This document shows, piece by piece, positions 9,693-17,713 of a DNA stretch of 64,000 nucleotides; position 1 is the first letter of the stretch; each line of letters begins with the position of its first letter. Origin of the DNA: Hyalangium ruber (GTDB taxonomy: Bacteria; Myxococcota; Myxococcia; Myxococcales; Myxococcaceae); assembly GCF_034259325.1 (NCBI RefSeq), contig NZ_JAXIVS010000012.1, positions 1-64,000 on the forward strand, in the 5' to 3' direction. The notes under the pieces are model-generated. The model had not been told where the DNA came from. It ran no database searches and was given only the letters and a program-made list of their open reading frames with translations. The translations under genes were made by a program, and so were the position numbers.

Positions 9693-9769
9693 AGCACAAT
9701 GAAACGCTGTGAGTCGTGGCCGAACAACACACGTATGAGGTAGAAACGGGCCCAAGCCCGGAGAGCCGC

Positions 9770-10810
9770 ATGAGCAAGCCCATTCAAGTCCTCCTCACCG
9801 ACGATTCGCCCACGATGCTCCAGGTCCTCACGCGCTTGCTGTCCGCGCAGCCCGACGTGAGCGTCGTCGGCACGGCACGCGACGGAGAGGAGGCCGTGGC
9901 GCTGGCGCGCTCGCTCAAGCCGGACGTGATTACGCTGGATGTGCAGATGCCCGGCATGGACGGCCTGGGCGCCACCGAGCGCATCATGGCGGAGACGCCC
10001 TGCCGCATCCTCATGGTCTCCGGCGCGCCGGACACGGACCTGTCCTTCCGCGCGCTGCAGGCCGGCGCCCTGGAGGTCATCGCCAAGCCGCAAGGTGCGC
10101 CCGAGGACGTGGCGCGCTTCGGAGTACGACTCCTGTCGGCCATCCGGTTGCTGGCCGAGGTACCCCTGGTCACCCAGCGGAACGAGGGGCGCTCCACCGC
10201 GCCGACGCTGACGCCCGGCACGCGCGTGGCGGGCTTCGGCCTGGTGGCCTCCATTGGTGGACCCACGGCGCTCGCCTCGCTGCTGTGGCTGCTGCCGCGC
10301 AGCCTGCCCTACCCCCTCTTCATCGCCCAGCACATCACCCCGGGCTTCACGGTGGGCCTGCACCGCTGGCTCTCCTCGCTCTCGCCCCTGCCGGTGGAGA
10401 TCGCCCGCGCCTCGGAGATGCCCAAGCCGGGCACCGTCTATCTGGCGCCCGACAGTCACCACCTGCGCGTCGGCATGCAGGGCGAGTTCGTCATTGAACG
10501 CGCCTCGGGCAGCACCTTCCCCTCGGGAGACTTGCTGCTGGCCTCCATGTCGCGGGCCTTCGGGGCCCAGGCCGGGGGCGCGGTGCTCAGCGGCATGGGC
10601 GAGGAGGGAGCCGTGGGGCTCAACGCCATCCGCCGCGCCGGTGGCCTCACCTTCGCGCAGGATCCCGAGACGTGTCTGGTAGCGGGCATGCCGGAGGCGG
10701 CGCTGCGCAACAAGGCCACCGAGCACCGGGTCTCCCCCGAGGCCCTGGCCACCGTGCTGCGCGCGCTCGAGGGTGTCCCACCTGCACCTCCCTCTCCGCA
10801 GGGGATGTAA
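9770..10810 (+). CDS. Receiver-CheB protein 1 (esterase Ser present, Asp changed)
   Basis: The frame is open from a GTG at 9716, but the ATG at 9770 follows GGAGAG and aligns with its two paralogues, so it is preferred (346 residues). An N-terminal receiver (about 1-125) has the DD pair, Asp57 in TLDVQMPGMDG, and the KP motif. The C-terminal CheB methylesterase-like domain (about 155-340) has Ser161 in VASIGGP and His188 in AQHIT, but the site corresponding to the CheB aspartate reads GMGEEG, with Glu279. Chemotaxis esterases need Ser/His/Asp; Glu may weaken activity. No CheA, CheR or receptor gene lies nearby. It may act on receptors elsewhere or as a phosphorylation-switched binding protein. 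Confidence 0.85.
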   Translation: MSKPIQVLLTDDSPTMLQVLTRLLSAQPDVSVVGTARDGEEAVALARSLKPDVITLDVQMPGMDGLGATERIMAETPCRILMVSGAPDTDLSFRALQAGALEVIAKPQGAPEDVARFGVRLLSAIRLLAEVPLVTQRNEGRSTAPTLTPGTRVAGFGLVASIGGPTALASLLWLLPRSLPYPLFIAQHITPGFTVGLHRWLSSLSPLPVEIARASEMPKPGTVYLAPDSHHLRVGMQGEFVIERASGSTFPSGDLLLASMSRAFGAQAGGAVLSGMGEEGAVGLNAIRRAGGLTFAQDPETCLVAGMPEAALRNKATEHRVSPEALATVLRALEGVPPAPPSPQGM

Positions 10811-10876
10811 TCTTCCCGGCTACTCCCATACGGTAAGCTCCGCCAAGAAGCATTTGGCGGATTATCGAGGGAAACC

Positions 10877-11917
10877 ATGAGCCAGACGATCCGGGTCCTC
10901 CTCGCGGATGACTCCCCCACCATGCTGAAGATGTATCTGGGGTTGCTGGCCATGGCGCCGGAGATCCAGATCGTCGGCACGGCGAAGGATGGCGAGGAGG
11001 CGCTGCTGCTGGCGCGCTCGCTCCACCCGGATGTCATTACCCTGGACGTGCGCATGCCGCGCATGGATGGGATCGAAGCCTCTCAGCGCATCATGGCCGA
11101 GGCGCCCAGCCGCATCCTGGTCATCTCCGGCGCGGTGGATGCGGAGATGTCCTTTCGCGCGCTGCAGGCCGGCGCCCTGGAGGTCATGCCCAAGCCGCGC
11201 GCGGGCAAGGAGGGGCTGGTGCTGTTCGGCACCCGGCTGGTGCAGGTCATCCGCTCCATGGCGGATGTGCCGCTGGCCCAGAACCGGACCCTGGCCAGCG
11301 CGCCCACGCCCGCGGCGCCGCTCAAGGGCGGGCGGGTGGATGGCTTCGGGCTGGTCGCGGCCACGGGTGGGCCTCCGGCGCTGTGCATGGTGCTGTCGCT
11401 GCTGCCGCCCAACCTTCCGTATCCCATCTTCATCGCCCAGCACGTCTCCGAGGGCTTCACCACGGGGTTCTGCCAGTGGCTCTCGGCGGCCTCGTCGCTG
11501 AGGCTGGAGGTGGCGCAGTCGGGCACGCGTCCTCACCGCGGCCACGTGTACCTGCCGCCGGATGGACACCAGATGCAGGTGCTGCCCACGGGCGAGCTGC
11601 GCGTGGAGCCCGTGCAGGGCACGCCCGCGATGCTCGGCGACACGCTGCTGAGCTCGCTGGCGCGCGTGTACGGCAACCGGGCCGGTGGCGCGGTGCTCAC
11701 GGGCATGGGCTCGGATGGTGCGGCGGGGCTGGTGGCGATCCGCCGCGCGGGTGGCCTCACCTTCGTGCAGACGCCGGAGAGCTGTGTGGTGCCGGGCATG
11801 CCCGAGGCGGCGCTGCGGGGCGGAGGCACCGACGTGGTGCTGTCGCTCGAGCAGATGGCCGCGGCGCTGCGCTCTTTCTCGGGCGCTGTCTCCCAAAGCA
11901 CCCTTCCGCCGAACTGA
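10877..11917 (+). CDS. Receiver-CheB protein 2, catalytic Ser replaced by Ala
   Basis: 346 residues, colinear with its neighbours. The receiver has Asp57 (TLDVRMPRMDG) and KP. The CheB-like domain keeps His189 (AQHVSEGF) and Asp280 (GMGSDG), but the nucleophile position reads VAATGGP, with Ala162 where Ser is required. Esterase or amidase activity is therefore not expected by the usual mechanism. A 50-base stretch (11039-11088) is identical to one in the next gene, pointing to recent duplication or gene conversion. The 66-base gap from the first copy suggests co-transcription. Confidence 0.85.
   Translation: MSQTIRVLLADDSPTMLKMYLGLLAMAPEIQIVGTAKDGEEALLLARSLHPDVITLDVRMPRMDGIEASQRIMAEAPSRILVISGAVDAEMSFRALQAGALEVMPKPRAGKEGLVLFGTRLVQVIRSMADVPLAQNRTLASAPTPAAPLKGGRVDGFGLVAATGGPPALCMVLSLLPPNLPYPIFIAQHVSEGFTTGFCQWLSAASSLRLEVAQSGTRPHRGHVYLPPDGHQMQVLPTGELRVEPVQGTPAMLGDTLLSSLARVYGNRAGGAVLTGMGSDGAAGLVAIRRAGGLTFVQTPESCVVPGMPEAALRGGGTDVVLSLEQMAAALRSFSGAVSQSTLPPN
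11039..11088 (+). repeat. 50-base direct repeat, copy 1 (receiver region)
   Basis: Identical base for base to 12258-12307. It encodes the segment around the phosphorylation site (TLDVRMPRMDGIEASQR). Identity over 50 third-position-inclusive bases exceeds that of the rest of the two genes, so recent gene conversion or duplication is likely. Confidence 0.8.
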
Positions 11918-12095
11918 ACGCGCGCCGAGCGTTCTCGGGTGCGAGACGGTGTGAGTTCCTCGCCCCTTCACCCCGGATTGTGTCGTAAAGCCCAACCTAA
12001 TGAGTAGGTCCGAGGGAATCCGGATGATACAATCCGTCACGTAGGCTTTGTGACAATTCTCTGTCCCTGAGCTTCAGCGACCCTCCGAGGTGCAC

Positions 12096-13136
12096 GTGAA
12101 CAAGCCCATCAAGATCCTCCTCGCGGATGACTCTCCCACCATGCTGAAGATGTTCTCCGGGCTGCTGGCCCCTGCGTCGGACATCCGCATCGCCGGCACG
12201 GCGCAGGATGGGGCGGAAGCGTTGACGCTGGCGCGCTCGCTCAAACCGGACCTCATCACCCTGGACGTGCGCATGCCGCGCATGGATGGGATCGAAGCCT
12301 CTCAGCGGATCATGACGGAGGTGCCGAGCCGCATCCTCGTCATCTCTGGCGCGGTGGACGCGGAGATGTCCTTCCGCGCGCTGCAGGCCGGTGCCCTGGA
12401 GGTCATGCCCAAGCCCACGCCGTTGAACGGAGGCATCTCGAGCTTCGGCACGCAGCTCATCAGCACCATCCGCTCCATGGCGGGGGTGCCGCTCACGCCC
12501 CGCAGGCCCATCATCGCGCCTCCGGGCCCGCCGCCGGTGCTGCGCGGGGGGCGGGTGAACGGCTTCGGGCTGGTGGCGGCCACGGGTGGGCCGCCGGCGC
12601 TGGCGATGCTGCTGTCGCTGCTGCCGCCGACGCTGCCCTACCCCGTGTTCATCGCGCAGCATGTCTCGGTGGGCTTCACCTCGGGGTTGCGCCAGTGGCT
12701 CTCGGCGGCCTCGCCCCTGCCGATCGAGGTGGCGCGCACGGGCATGCGGCCCCAGGCGGGCTATGTGTACCTGCCGCCGGACGGGCACCAGATGCAGGTG
12801 CTCATGTCGGGCGAGATGCTCGTGGAGCCGATCTCGCCGCTGCACGGCACCCTGGGGGACGCGCTGCTGCACTCGCTGGCGCGGGCGTACGGCAACCGGG
12901 CGGGCGGCGCGGTGCTCACGGGCATGGGTTCGGATGGGGCGACGGGGCTGCTGGCGATCCGGCGAGCGGGGGGGCTCGCGTTCGCGCAGTCACCGGACAG
13001 CTGTGTGGTGCCGGGCATGCCCGAGGCGGCGCTGCGCAACGGCGCCGCGGAGTCGAGCCTGGCGGTGGATGGGATGGCCTCGGCCCTGCGCGCGCTCTCG
13101 GGGCCGCTGCCCACGGTGCCGCTGCACCGCAGCTGA
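12096..13136 (+). CDS. Receiver-CheB protein 3, catalytic Ser replaced by Ala
   Basis: GTG starts at 12090 and 12096 are both possible; 12096 is 5 bases after GAGG and gives Asp57 the same number as in the two paralogues. 346 residues. The receiver has TLDVRMPRMDG and KP. The CheB-like domain reads VAATGGP (Ala162 at the nucleophile site), AQHVSVGF (His189) and GMGSDG (Asp retained). It is closest to copy 2. The 178-base gap from copy 2 is longer than the others and could hold a separate promoter (TACAAT at 12028-12033 is -10-like, without a clear -35). Function probably parallels copy 2: a phosphorylatable, non-catalytic CheB-fold protein. Confidence 0.83.
   Translation: MNKPIKILLADDSPTMLKMFSGLLAPASDIRIAGTAQDGAEALTLARSLKPDLITLDVRMPRMDGIEASQRIMTEVPSRILVISGAVDAEMSFRALQAGALEVMPKPTPLNGGISSFGTQLISTIRSMAGVPLTPRRPIIAPPGPPPVLRGGRVNGFGLVAATGGPPALAMLLSLLPPTLPYPVFIAQHVSVGFTSGLRQWLSAASPLPIEVARTGMRPQAGYVYLPPDGHQMQVLMSGEMLVEPISPLHGTLGDALLHSLARAYGNRAGGAVLTGMGSDGATGLLAIRRAGGLAFAQSPDSCVVPGMPEAALRNGAAESSLAVDGMASALRALSGPLPTVPLHRS
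12258..12307 (+). repeat. 50-base direct repeat, copy 2
   Basis: Identical to 11039-11088 in the neighbouring paralogue; see that entry. Confidence 0.8.
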
Positions 13137-13199
13137 GCTCCGGGCGCGGAGGGTGCGGGTGGGCTACGCTGCGCGCCCTCCTTCTCGCGCGGAGTCGCC

Positions 13200-13874
13200 A
13201 TGGCTTCCTGTCCCTTCTGCTACGGAACGCTGCTGCCCACCTTCTCCAATGGGCTCCAGCGGGAGAAGTGTGGCCGGTGCTCGGCGCTGTGGTTCGAGGG
13301 TGAGGCGCTGGCGAAGGTGATGGGAGGCTCGGCCACGGATGCGCTCATCGCGCGGGCTCGGGGCAAGCATGGCCAGTGCAAGGGCTGCAAGGAACCCTTG
13401 GAGTACGTTCCCCAGTGCTCGAAGTGCGGCCATGCCGCGCCCACGTGTCCCCATTGCGGCACGGCGCCGCTGTCGGTGGCGGTGGTGCATGGCATCGAGG
13501 TGGACGTCTGCCCCGACTGCCGAGGCGTGGCGCTGGACAAGGGCGAGCTGGAGCACCTGCAGCAGGAGGCCGAGCAGGAGCGCGACGGCGGGCTGGATCT
13601 GAAGCCGAAGCTCGAGCCCCAGAATCTGCAGAAGCCGCAGTGCATGACGTGCAAGCGCAAGCTCAAGCTGGAGCACGCCTTCGTGTACGACACGCGGCTC
13701 TACTGCGGGAGCTGCGCGCCACAGGGCTCGGCGCCGTACAGCGTGGAGCTGGCCCGCGCCAGCCCGAGCCTCCAGCCCACGGTGGGCACCTACCTGCAGG
13801 GAGGCGGCGGGTGGACAGCGGCGGATCCCATCTCGTACGCCATCGGCTGGCTCTTCTCGAGCATGTTGGACTGA
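13200..13874 (+). CDS. Protein with four predicted zinc ribbons (TFIIB-type zinc finger)
   Basis: 224 residues with eight CxxC knuckles at 4/7, 24/27, 60/63, 73/76, 83/86, 104/107, 148/151 and 169/172, enough for four zinc ribbons. The first and third ribbons have the C-R-C-x-A/G-x-W/A-L-D/F style of zf-TFIIB domains (CGRCSALWFEGEAL; CPDCRGVALDKGEL). A charged helix (about 114-135) separates the last ribbon, and the Gly/Ala-rich C-terminus ends in a short hydrophobic stretch. No enzymatic motif is seen. It is probably a zinc-structured adaptor; partner and role are unknown. Confidence 0.75.
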   Translation: MASCPFCYGTLLPTFSNGLQREKCGRCSALWFEGEALAKVMGGSATDALIARARGKHGQCKGCKEPLEYVPQCSKCGHAAPTCPHCGTAPLSVAVVHGIEVDVCPDCRGVALDKGELEHLQQEAEQERDGGLDLKPKLEPQNLQKPQCMTCKRKLKLEHAFVYDTRLYCGSCAPQGSAPYSVELARASPSLQPTVGTYLQGGGGWTAADPISYAIGWLFSSMLD

Positions 13875-14036
13875 CACACGGACCTCCAAGTCACGCTAGA
13901 GAGCGAAGTACGGGATCACGGTCTGGGACGCAGGTCGCGGGCCCCTCGTCTCGGCGCGGGGCCCCCCGTCAGCGGACGGGTCCTCCCGCGCCGGCCGTCC
14001 CGCTCTCCCTCGGCTCACAGGCTCCTTTGACTCGCT

Positions 14037-14063
14037 AAACCTGTCCGGTTGTCAGACAGGTTT
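14037..14063. promoter_or_regulatory. Perfect 9-bp inverted repeat
   Basis: AAACCTGTC (14037-14045) and GACAGGTTT (14055-14063) are exact reverse complements separated by 9 bases. It lies in the 277-base gap between the zinc-ribbon gene and the kinase gene, 89 bases before the kinase start. It could be an operator for a dimeric repressor or the stem of a terminator; no T-run follows on either strand, which favours a protein-binding site. Confidence 0.4.
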
Positions 14064-14151
14064 GGACGGCCCCGCGCCTGACCTCCTATGTCGGATGCGT
14101 TCCCGCATACCCATGAGGTAGGATGACCTCCTGACCCTCGAGGCCCTCCGC

Positions 14152-15537
14152 ATGTCCCCCGCCCCTGACTCGAACAGCACGGCTCCGCAGGACGTGCGCA
14201 TCGGCTCCTGGCGGGTGCTCCGATACGTCGACAGGGGCAGCTATGGCCTGGTCTACCGCGTCGAGCACACCGAGGGAGTCCCCTCTGGCATCCACGCGCT
14301 GAAGGTGGCCATCTCTCCGGGAGATGCGCGCTTCGCTCGCGAGAAGGCCCTGCTCTCGCGCATCCACCACCCCAACGTACCGAGGCTGCATGATGCGGGT
14401 GAGTGGACCGACCCGCATGGCCGGCACTTCCCCTACCTCGTGATGCAATGGGTGGAAGGTACCCCGCTCTACAAATGGGCTCCCCAGGGCATGCTCACCT
14501 CACGTCAGGCGCTGCGCCTGCTGGCCCAGGTGGCCCGCGCGCTCCAAGCCACCCATCCGCATGGCGTACACCGCGATGTCAAGGGTGACAACGTACGGGT
14601 GAGCGCCGAAGGCCATGCCGTCCTGCTGGACTTCGGCGCCTGCTGGTACCCAGGCGCTCGCCCCCTCACCGACACGGCCATTCCCCCAGGCACCGAACCC
14701 TACCGCAGCCCTCAGTTGTTGCGCTTCCGTGCCAGGTTCCGCGGGGACCCCGAGGACCCCTACCTCTCCTGCCCGGAGGATGACATCTATGCTCTGGGGG
14801 TGATGGCCTACCGCCTCGTGACTGAACGCTACCCACCGCCTCGCCCTGACCCGGATTGCCATGACGCTCCGGAGCGTCCACGCCCTGCGCGGCCGTTGGC
14901 TCCGAGTGAGTGGGCCACGGTGGCCCTGGTGCTGGACCGCCTCATCCTGCGCATGCTCTCCGACGAGCCCCAAGCGCGAGGCACCGCAGAGCAGTTGGCC
15001 CAGGAGATGGAAGAGGCCGCTGCCAGCGCGGAGCCAGCGTTGGACAGGCCCATCACCCTGGACCCGTGCCAGGTGAAGACCGAGCGTGCCCGCAGGCCTG
15101 GTCCCCCGCGCGAGTGGACCCCGCTCCTGCGCCCTCTGCTCCTCGTGGCGCTCCTGGGGATAATGGGAGTGCTGCGCCTGTGGCGGCCTGCTCCGTATCC
15201 CCAGGAGTTCCTCCCTGAGCCCCGCCAGGAACCTCAAGAGTCAGGCCGGGATGGGGGCAGCGTGGGCCTGGGCAATACGGCGCTGGCCTCCGCGCTCCCT
15301 GGCGGCGTTGACCCAATCGAGTCCCGCGCGGTGAGCCTCGACATGCCCGACCGCCCGATGAAGGGGCAGAAGCGCGCCCCCTGCGACGCTCGTGAGTTCG
15401 TGGAGATCAATGGAGGCTGCTGGGTACGCACCAACGATCACAAGCCTCCGTGCTTGAAGGATTGGTACGAGTGGAGAGGCAGTTGCTACTGGCCCATCAT
15501 GATTCGCGAGCGTCTGCCAACCTCCGAGGAGCCATGA
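14152..15537 (+). CDS. Transmembrane Ser/Thr protein kinase with Cys-rich tail
   Basis: 461 residues. The kinase domain (about 20-300) has glycine loop RGSYGLVYRV, ALKVAI, HRDVKGDN at about 140-147 and LDFGACW; all catalytic residues are present. One membrane helix (about 323-344) follows. The ~115-residue C-terminal region is low complexity, then ends in a compact four-cysteine module (CDAREF, INGGCWV, KPPCLKDW, GSCYWP) that could form two disulfides outside the cytoplasm. This tail recurs on myxobacterial kinases as I recall. No partner is encoded beside it. The kinase substrate is unknown. Confidence 0.85.
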   Translation: MSPAPDSNSTAPQDVRIGSWRVLRYVDRGSYGLVYRVEHTEGVPSGIHALKVAISPGDARFAREKALLSRIHHPNVPRLHDAGEWTDPHGRHFPYLVMQWVEGTPLYKWAPQGMLTSRQALRLLAQVARALQATHPHGVHRDVKGDNVRVSAEGHAVLLDFGACWYPGARPLTDTAIPPGTEPYRSPQLLRFRARFRGDPEDPYLSCPEDDIYALGVMAYRLVTERYPPPRPDPDCHDAPERPRPARPLAPSEWATVALVLDRLILRMLSDEPQARGTAEQLAQEMEEAAASAEPALDRPITLDPCQVKTERARRPGPPREWTPLLRPLLLVALLGIMGVLRLWRPAPYPQEFLPEPRQEPQESGRDGGSVGLGNTALASALPGGVDPIESRAVSLDMPDRPMKGQKRAPCDAREFVEINGGCWVRTNDHKPPCLKDWYEWRGSCYWPIMIRERLPTSEEP

Positions 15538-15604
15538 GCCCTACCCTCATGGTGACGTCCGATTCTGGCGAGCGCCCCGCGAAGTGATGCGGTAACTCCA
15601 CTCC

Positions 15605-17089
15605 ATGGCACCCCACGTCCTCCTCGATCAGGACCTCTGTTACCGCGCCCTCACGGGGCGGGACGCTCGGTTCGACGGGCGCTTCTTCGTCTGCGTCAAG
15701 ACGACCCGGATCTACTGCCGCCCGGTGTGCCCCGCACGAACTCCAAAGCGGGAGAACTGCATCTTCGTTCCGAGCGCGGCCGCCGCCGAAGCCCTGGGCT
15801 ATCGCTCGTGTCTGCGCTGCCGTCCAGAGACCGCACCGGGTACTCCCGCATGGGCTGGAAGCGAGGCCAGCGTGGCTCGGGCCCTCAGGTTGATCGAAGA
15901 AGGCGCTCTCGATGAGGGCTCCGTCGAGTTGCTCGCCACGCGCCTCGGCATCGGTGCCCGGCAGCTTCACCGCCTGTTCGTGCGCCACCTCGGCGCAAGC
16001 CCTCAGGCGGTCGCCAGCAATCGTCGGCTCCTGGTGGCCAAGCAGCTCATCACCGAGACCGAGCTGCCACTAAGCGAGGTGGCCACCGCCGCGGGCTTCC
16101 AGAGTCTTCGCCGGTTCAATGACGCCGTGCGCACCGTCTACAAGCGCAGTCCGAGCGAGCTGCGCCGGGGTTCCAAGGTCACCGAAGCCCAGGCCTCTGC
16201 TGCCATCTGCCTGCGCCTCGGCTACCGCCCGCCGTTCGACTGGAATCGCATGCTGGCCTACCTCAGCGGCCGCGCCATCCCAGGCGTCGAGGAAGTCACC
16301 GAGGAGACCTACCGCCGGACCTACCGGCTCGGTGACAGCACCGGTACGATCGAGGTGGCGAATCAGCCCGCACGGAACGCCCTGTCGGTTCGAATCGAGG
16401 GAGCCGGCCCACTGCCCGTGCGCCAGATCGTGGCGCGCGTGCGCAGGCTGTTCGATCTGGATGCGGACCCCGCGGCAATCACTGCTGCACTCGGAGGCGA
16501 TCCCATCATTGGCCCTCGCCTCACCCGAGCGCGCGGCATACGTGTCCCGGGTGCGTTCGATCCGTTCGAGCTGGCGATCCGCGCCGTCCTGGGCCAGCAG
16601 GTCTCCGTAAAGGGCGCGACGACGCTCTCGGGGCGCGTGGTCCAGCGCTGTGGCACACCGCTCGCCGCCGCGCGCAACGGACTCACCCACCTCTTCCCTA
16701 CGCCGGAGGCGCTGGCCCAGGCGGATCTGTCGGCCCTCGGGCTCACCACCGGGCGCGCCCAGACATTGAAGGGCCTGGCGGCCGCCTGTGCCTCGGGTGC
16801 CTGCGAGCTGAAGCCGGGCACGAGCCTCAACACCAGCGTCGCCCAGCTCGTCACCCTTCCAGGAATCGGCGAGTGGACAGCCCACTATGTCGCCCTGCGC
16901 GCCCTGGGTGAACCCGATGCCTTTCCCACCGCCGATCTCGGCCTGCGCAAGGTCGCGGGCGGAGGCGTACCCATTGCGCCTCGTCTCCTCGAACAGATGG
17001 CGGAGGCCTGGCGCCCCTGGCGCGGCTACGCGGCGCTGCTGCTCTGGACGGAGCCGATGCTCGACCCCGCCGTGAGCTCCGCCGCCTGA
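15605..17089 (+). CDS. Ada-AraC-AlkA fusion: methyl-phosphotriester sensor and 3-methyladenine glycosylase
   Basis: 494 residues in three parts. Residues 1-80 are the Ada zinc domain with Cys38, Cys42, Cys69 and Cys72 at the same positions as in E. coli Ada, Cys38 being the methyl acceptor (YCRPVC). Residues about 85-185 are an AraC-type double helix-turn-helix. Residues about 200-310 resemble the AlkA N-terminal domain and about 320-490 a HhH-GPD glycosylase, with LPGIGEWTAHYVALRAL and the likely catalytic Asp444 in FPTADLG. It should sense methylated phosphate backbone, activate alkylation-response genes, and excise alkylated purines. The ogt gene follows after 18 bases, so both form one alkylation-repair operon. 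Confidence 0.88.
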   Translation: MAPHVLLDQDLCYRALTGRDARFDGRFFVCVKTTRIYCRPVCPARTPKRENCIFVPSAAAAEALGYRSCLRCRPETAPGTPAWAGSEASVARALRLIEEGALDEGSVELLATRLGIGARQLHRLFVRHLGASPQAVASNRRLLVAKQLITETELPLSEVATAAGFQSLRRFNDAVRTVYKRSPSELRRGSKVTEAQASAAICLRLGYRPPFDWNRMLAYLSGRAIPGVEEVTEETYRRTYRLGDSTGTIEVANQPARNALSVRIEGAGPLPVRQIVARVRRLFDLDADPAAITAALGGDPIIGPRLTRARGIRVPGAFDPFELAIRAVLGQQVSVKGATTLSGRVVQRCGTPLAAARNGLTHLFPTPEALAQADLSALGLTTGRAQTLKGLAAACASGACELKPGTSLNTSVAQLVTLPGIGEWTAHYVALRALGEPDAFPTADLGLRKVAGGGVPIAPRLLEQMAEAWRPWRGYAALLLWTEPMLDPAVSSAA

Positions 17090-17107
17090 TCTCGGAGGAC
17101 CGAACGT

Positions 17108-17713
17108 ATGAAGCTCCGCATGACCCCTGAACTGGCCACCACGCGCCTCGATACCCCCATCGGCGAGTTGCGGCTCGCGGCGAGCCCTGAAGGCCTCGTC
17201 GCCGTGCTCTTCCCCATCGACCCCAATGAGCTGCCGGCGGCCCAGGGCTCCGCGCGCGCCCGTGCGCACCTCTCCGCCGCCTGCACGGCGCTCGAGGAGT
17301 ATTTCGCCGGCCGCCGAGAGACCTTCGAGGACCTGGCACTCGCGCCGAACGGCACCGAGTTCCAGCGGCAGGTCTGGCGGGCCTTGAGCGGCATCCCCTT
17401 CGGCGAGACGACCAGCTACGCCAGCATGGCGACACGCATCGGGCGCCCGAAGGCGGTGCGCGCGGTCGGGCTCGCCAACGGGCAGAATCCCCTGCCGATC
17501 ATCGTGCCGTGCCATCGCGTGATCGGCTCCAACGGCGCGCTCACCGGCTTTGGCGGAGGACTCCCCACCAAGAAGTGGCTCCTGGAGTTCGAGGGTGCGC
17601 TGCCTACCGAGGCTTCCGGGCAAGGTACACGGGCCAGGAGTCCCTCAAGCGCGAAGGCACGTATCCACGCAGGCGCCGCACCTGGAAACCCGCGCCCGTC
17701 AGCCGCTCGGTGA
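17108..17713 (+). CDS. ogt: Methylated-DNA-[protein]-cysteine S-methyltransferase
   Basis: GGAGG sits 9 bases before the ATG. 201 residues. The active-site motif PCHRVIG (134-140) carries the methyl-accepting Cys135; the upstream FQRQVWRAL and YASMATRIGRPKAVRAVG segments form the helix-turn-helix DNA-binding part, and TGFGGGLPTKKWLL follows the active site. It removes O6-methyl groups from guanine in a suicide reaction. About 35 residues beyond the usual C-terminus (after FEGALP) are Ser/Arg/Ala-rich and lie over the 3' end of the opposing methyltransferase gene (110-base overlap), so the tail may be a read-through extension. It is downstream partner of the Ada/AlkA fusion. Confidence 0.9.
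   Translation: MKLRMTPELATTRLDTPIGELRLAASPEGLVAVLFPIDPNELPAAQGSARARAHLSAACTALEEYFAGRRETFEDLALAPNGTEFQRQVWRALSGIPFGETTSYASMATRIGRPKAVRAVGLANGQNPLPIIVPCHRVIGSNGALTGFGGGLPTKKWLLEFEGALPTEASGQGTRARSPSSAKARIHAGAAPGNPRPSAAR

Noticed and set aside
4932-9755. 1607-codon minus-strand open frame
   Set aside because: Only 4932-7337 codes (lytic transglycosylase, with its own signal peptide and start). The rest is antisense to the histidine kinase gene and stays open because of codon bias at high GC.
12005-12033. Promoter before the third CheB gene (TACAAT at 12028)
   Set aside because: No -35 match at a suitable distance, so not listed as a feature.
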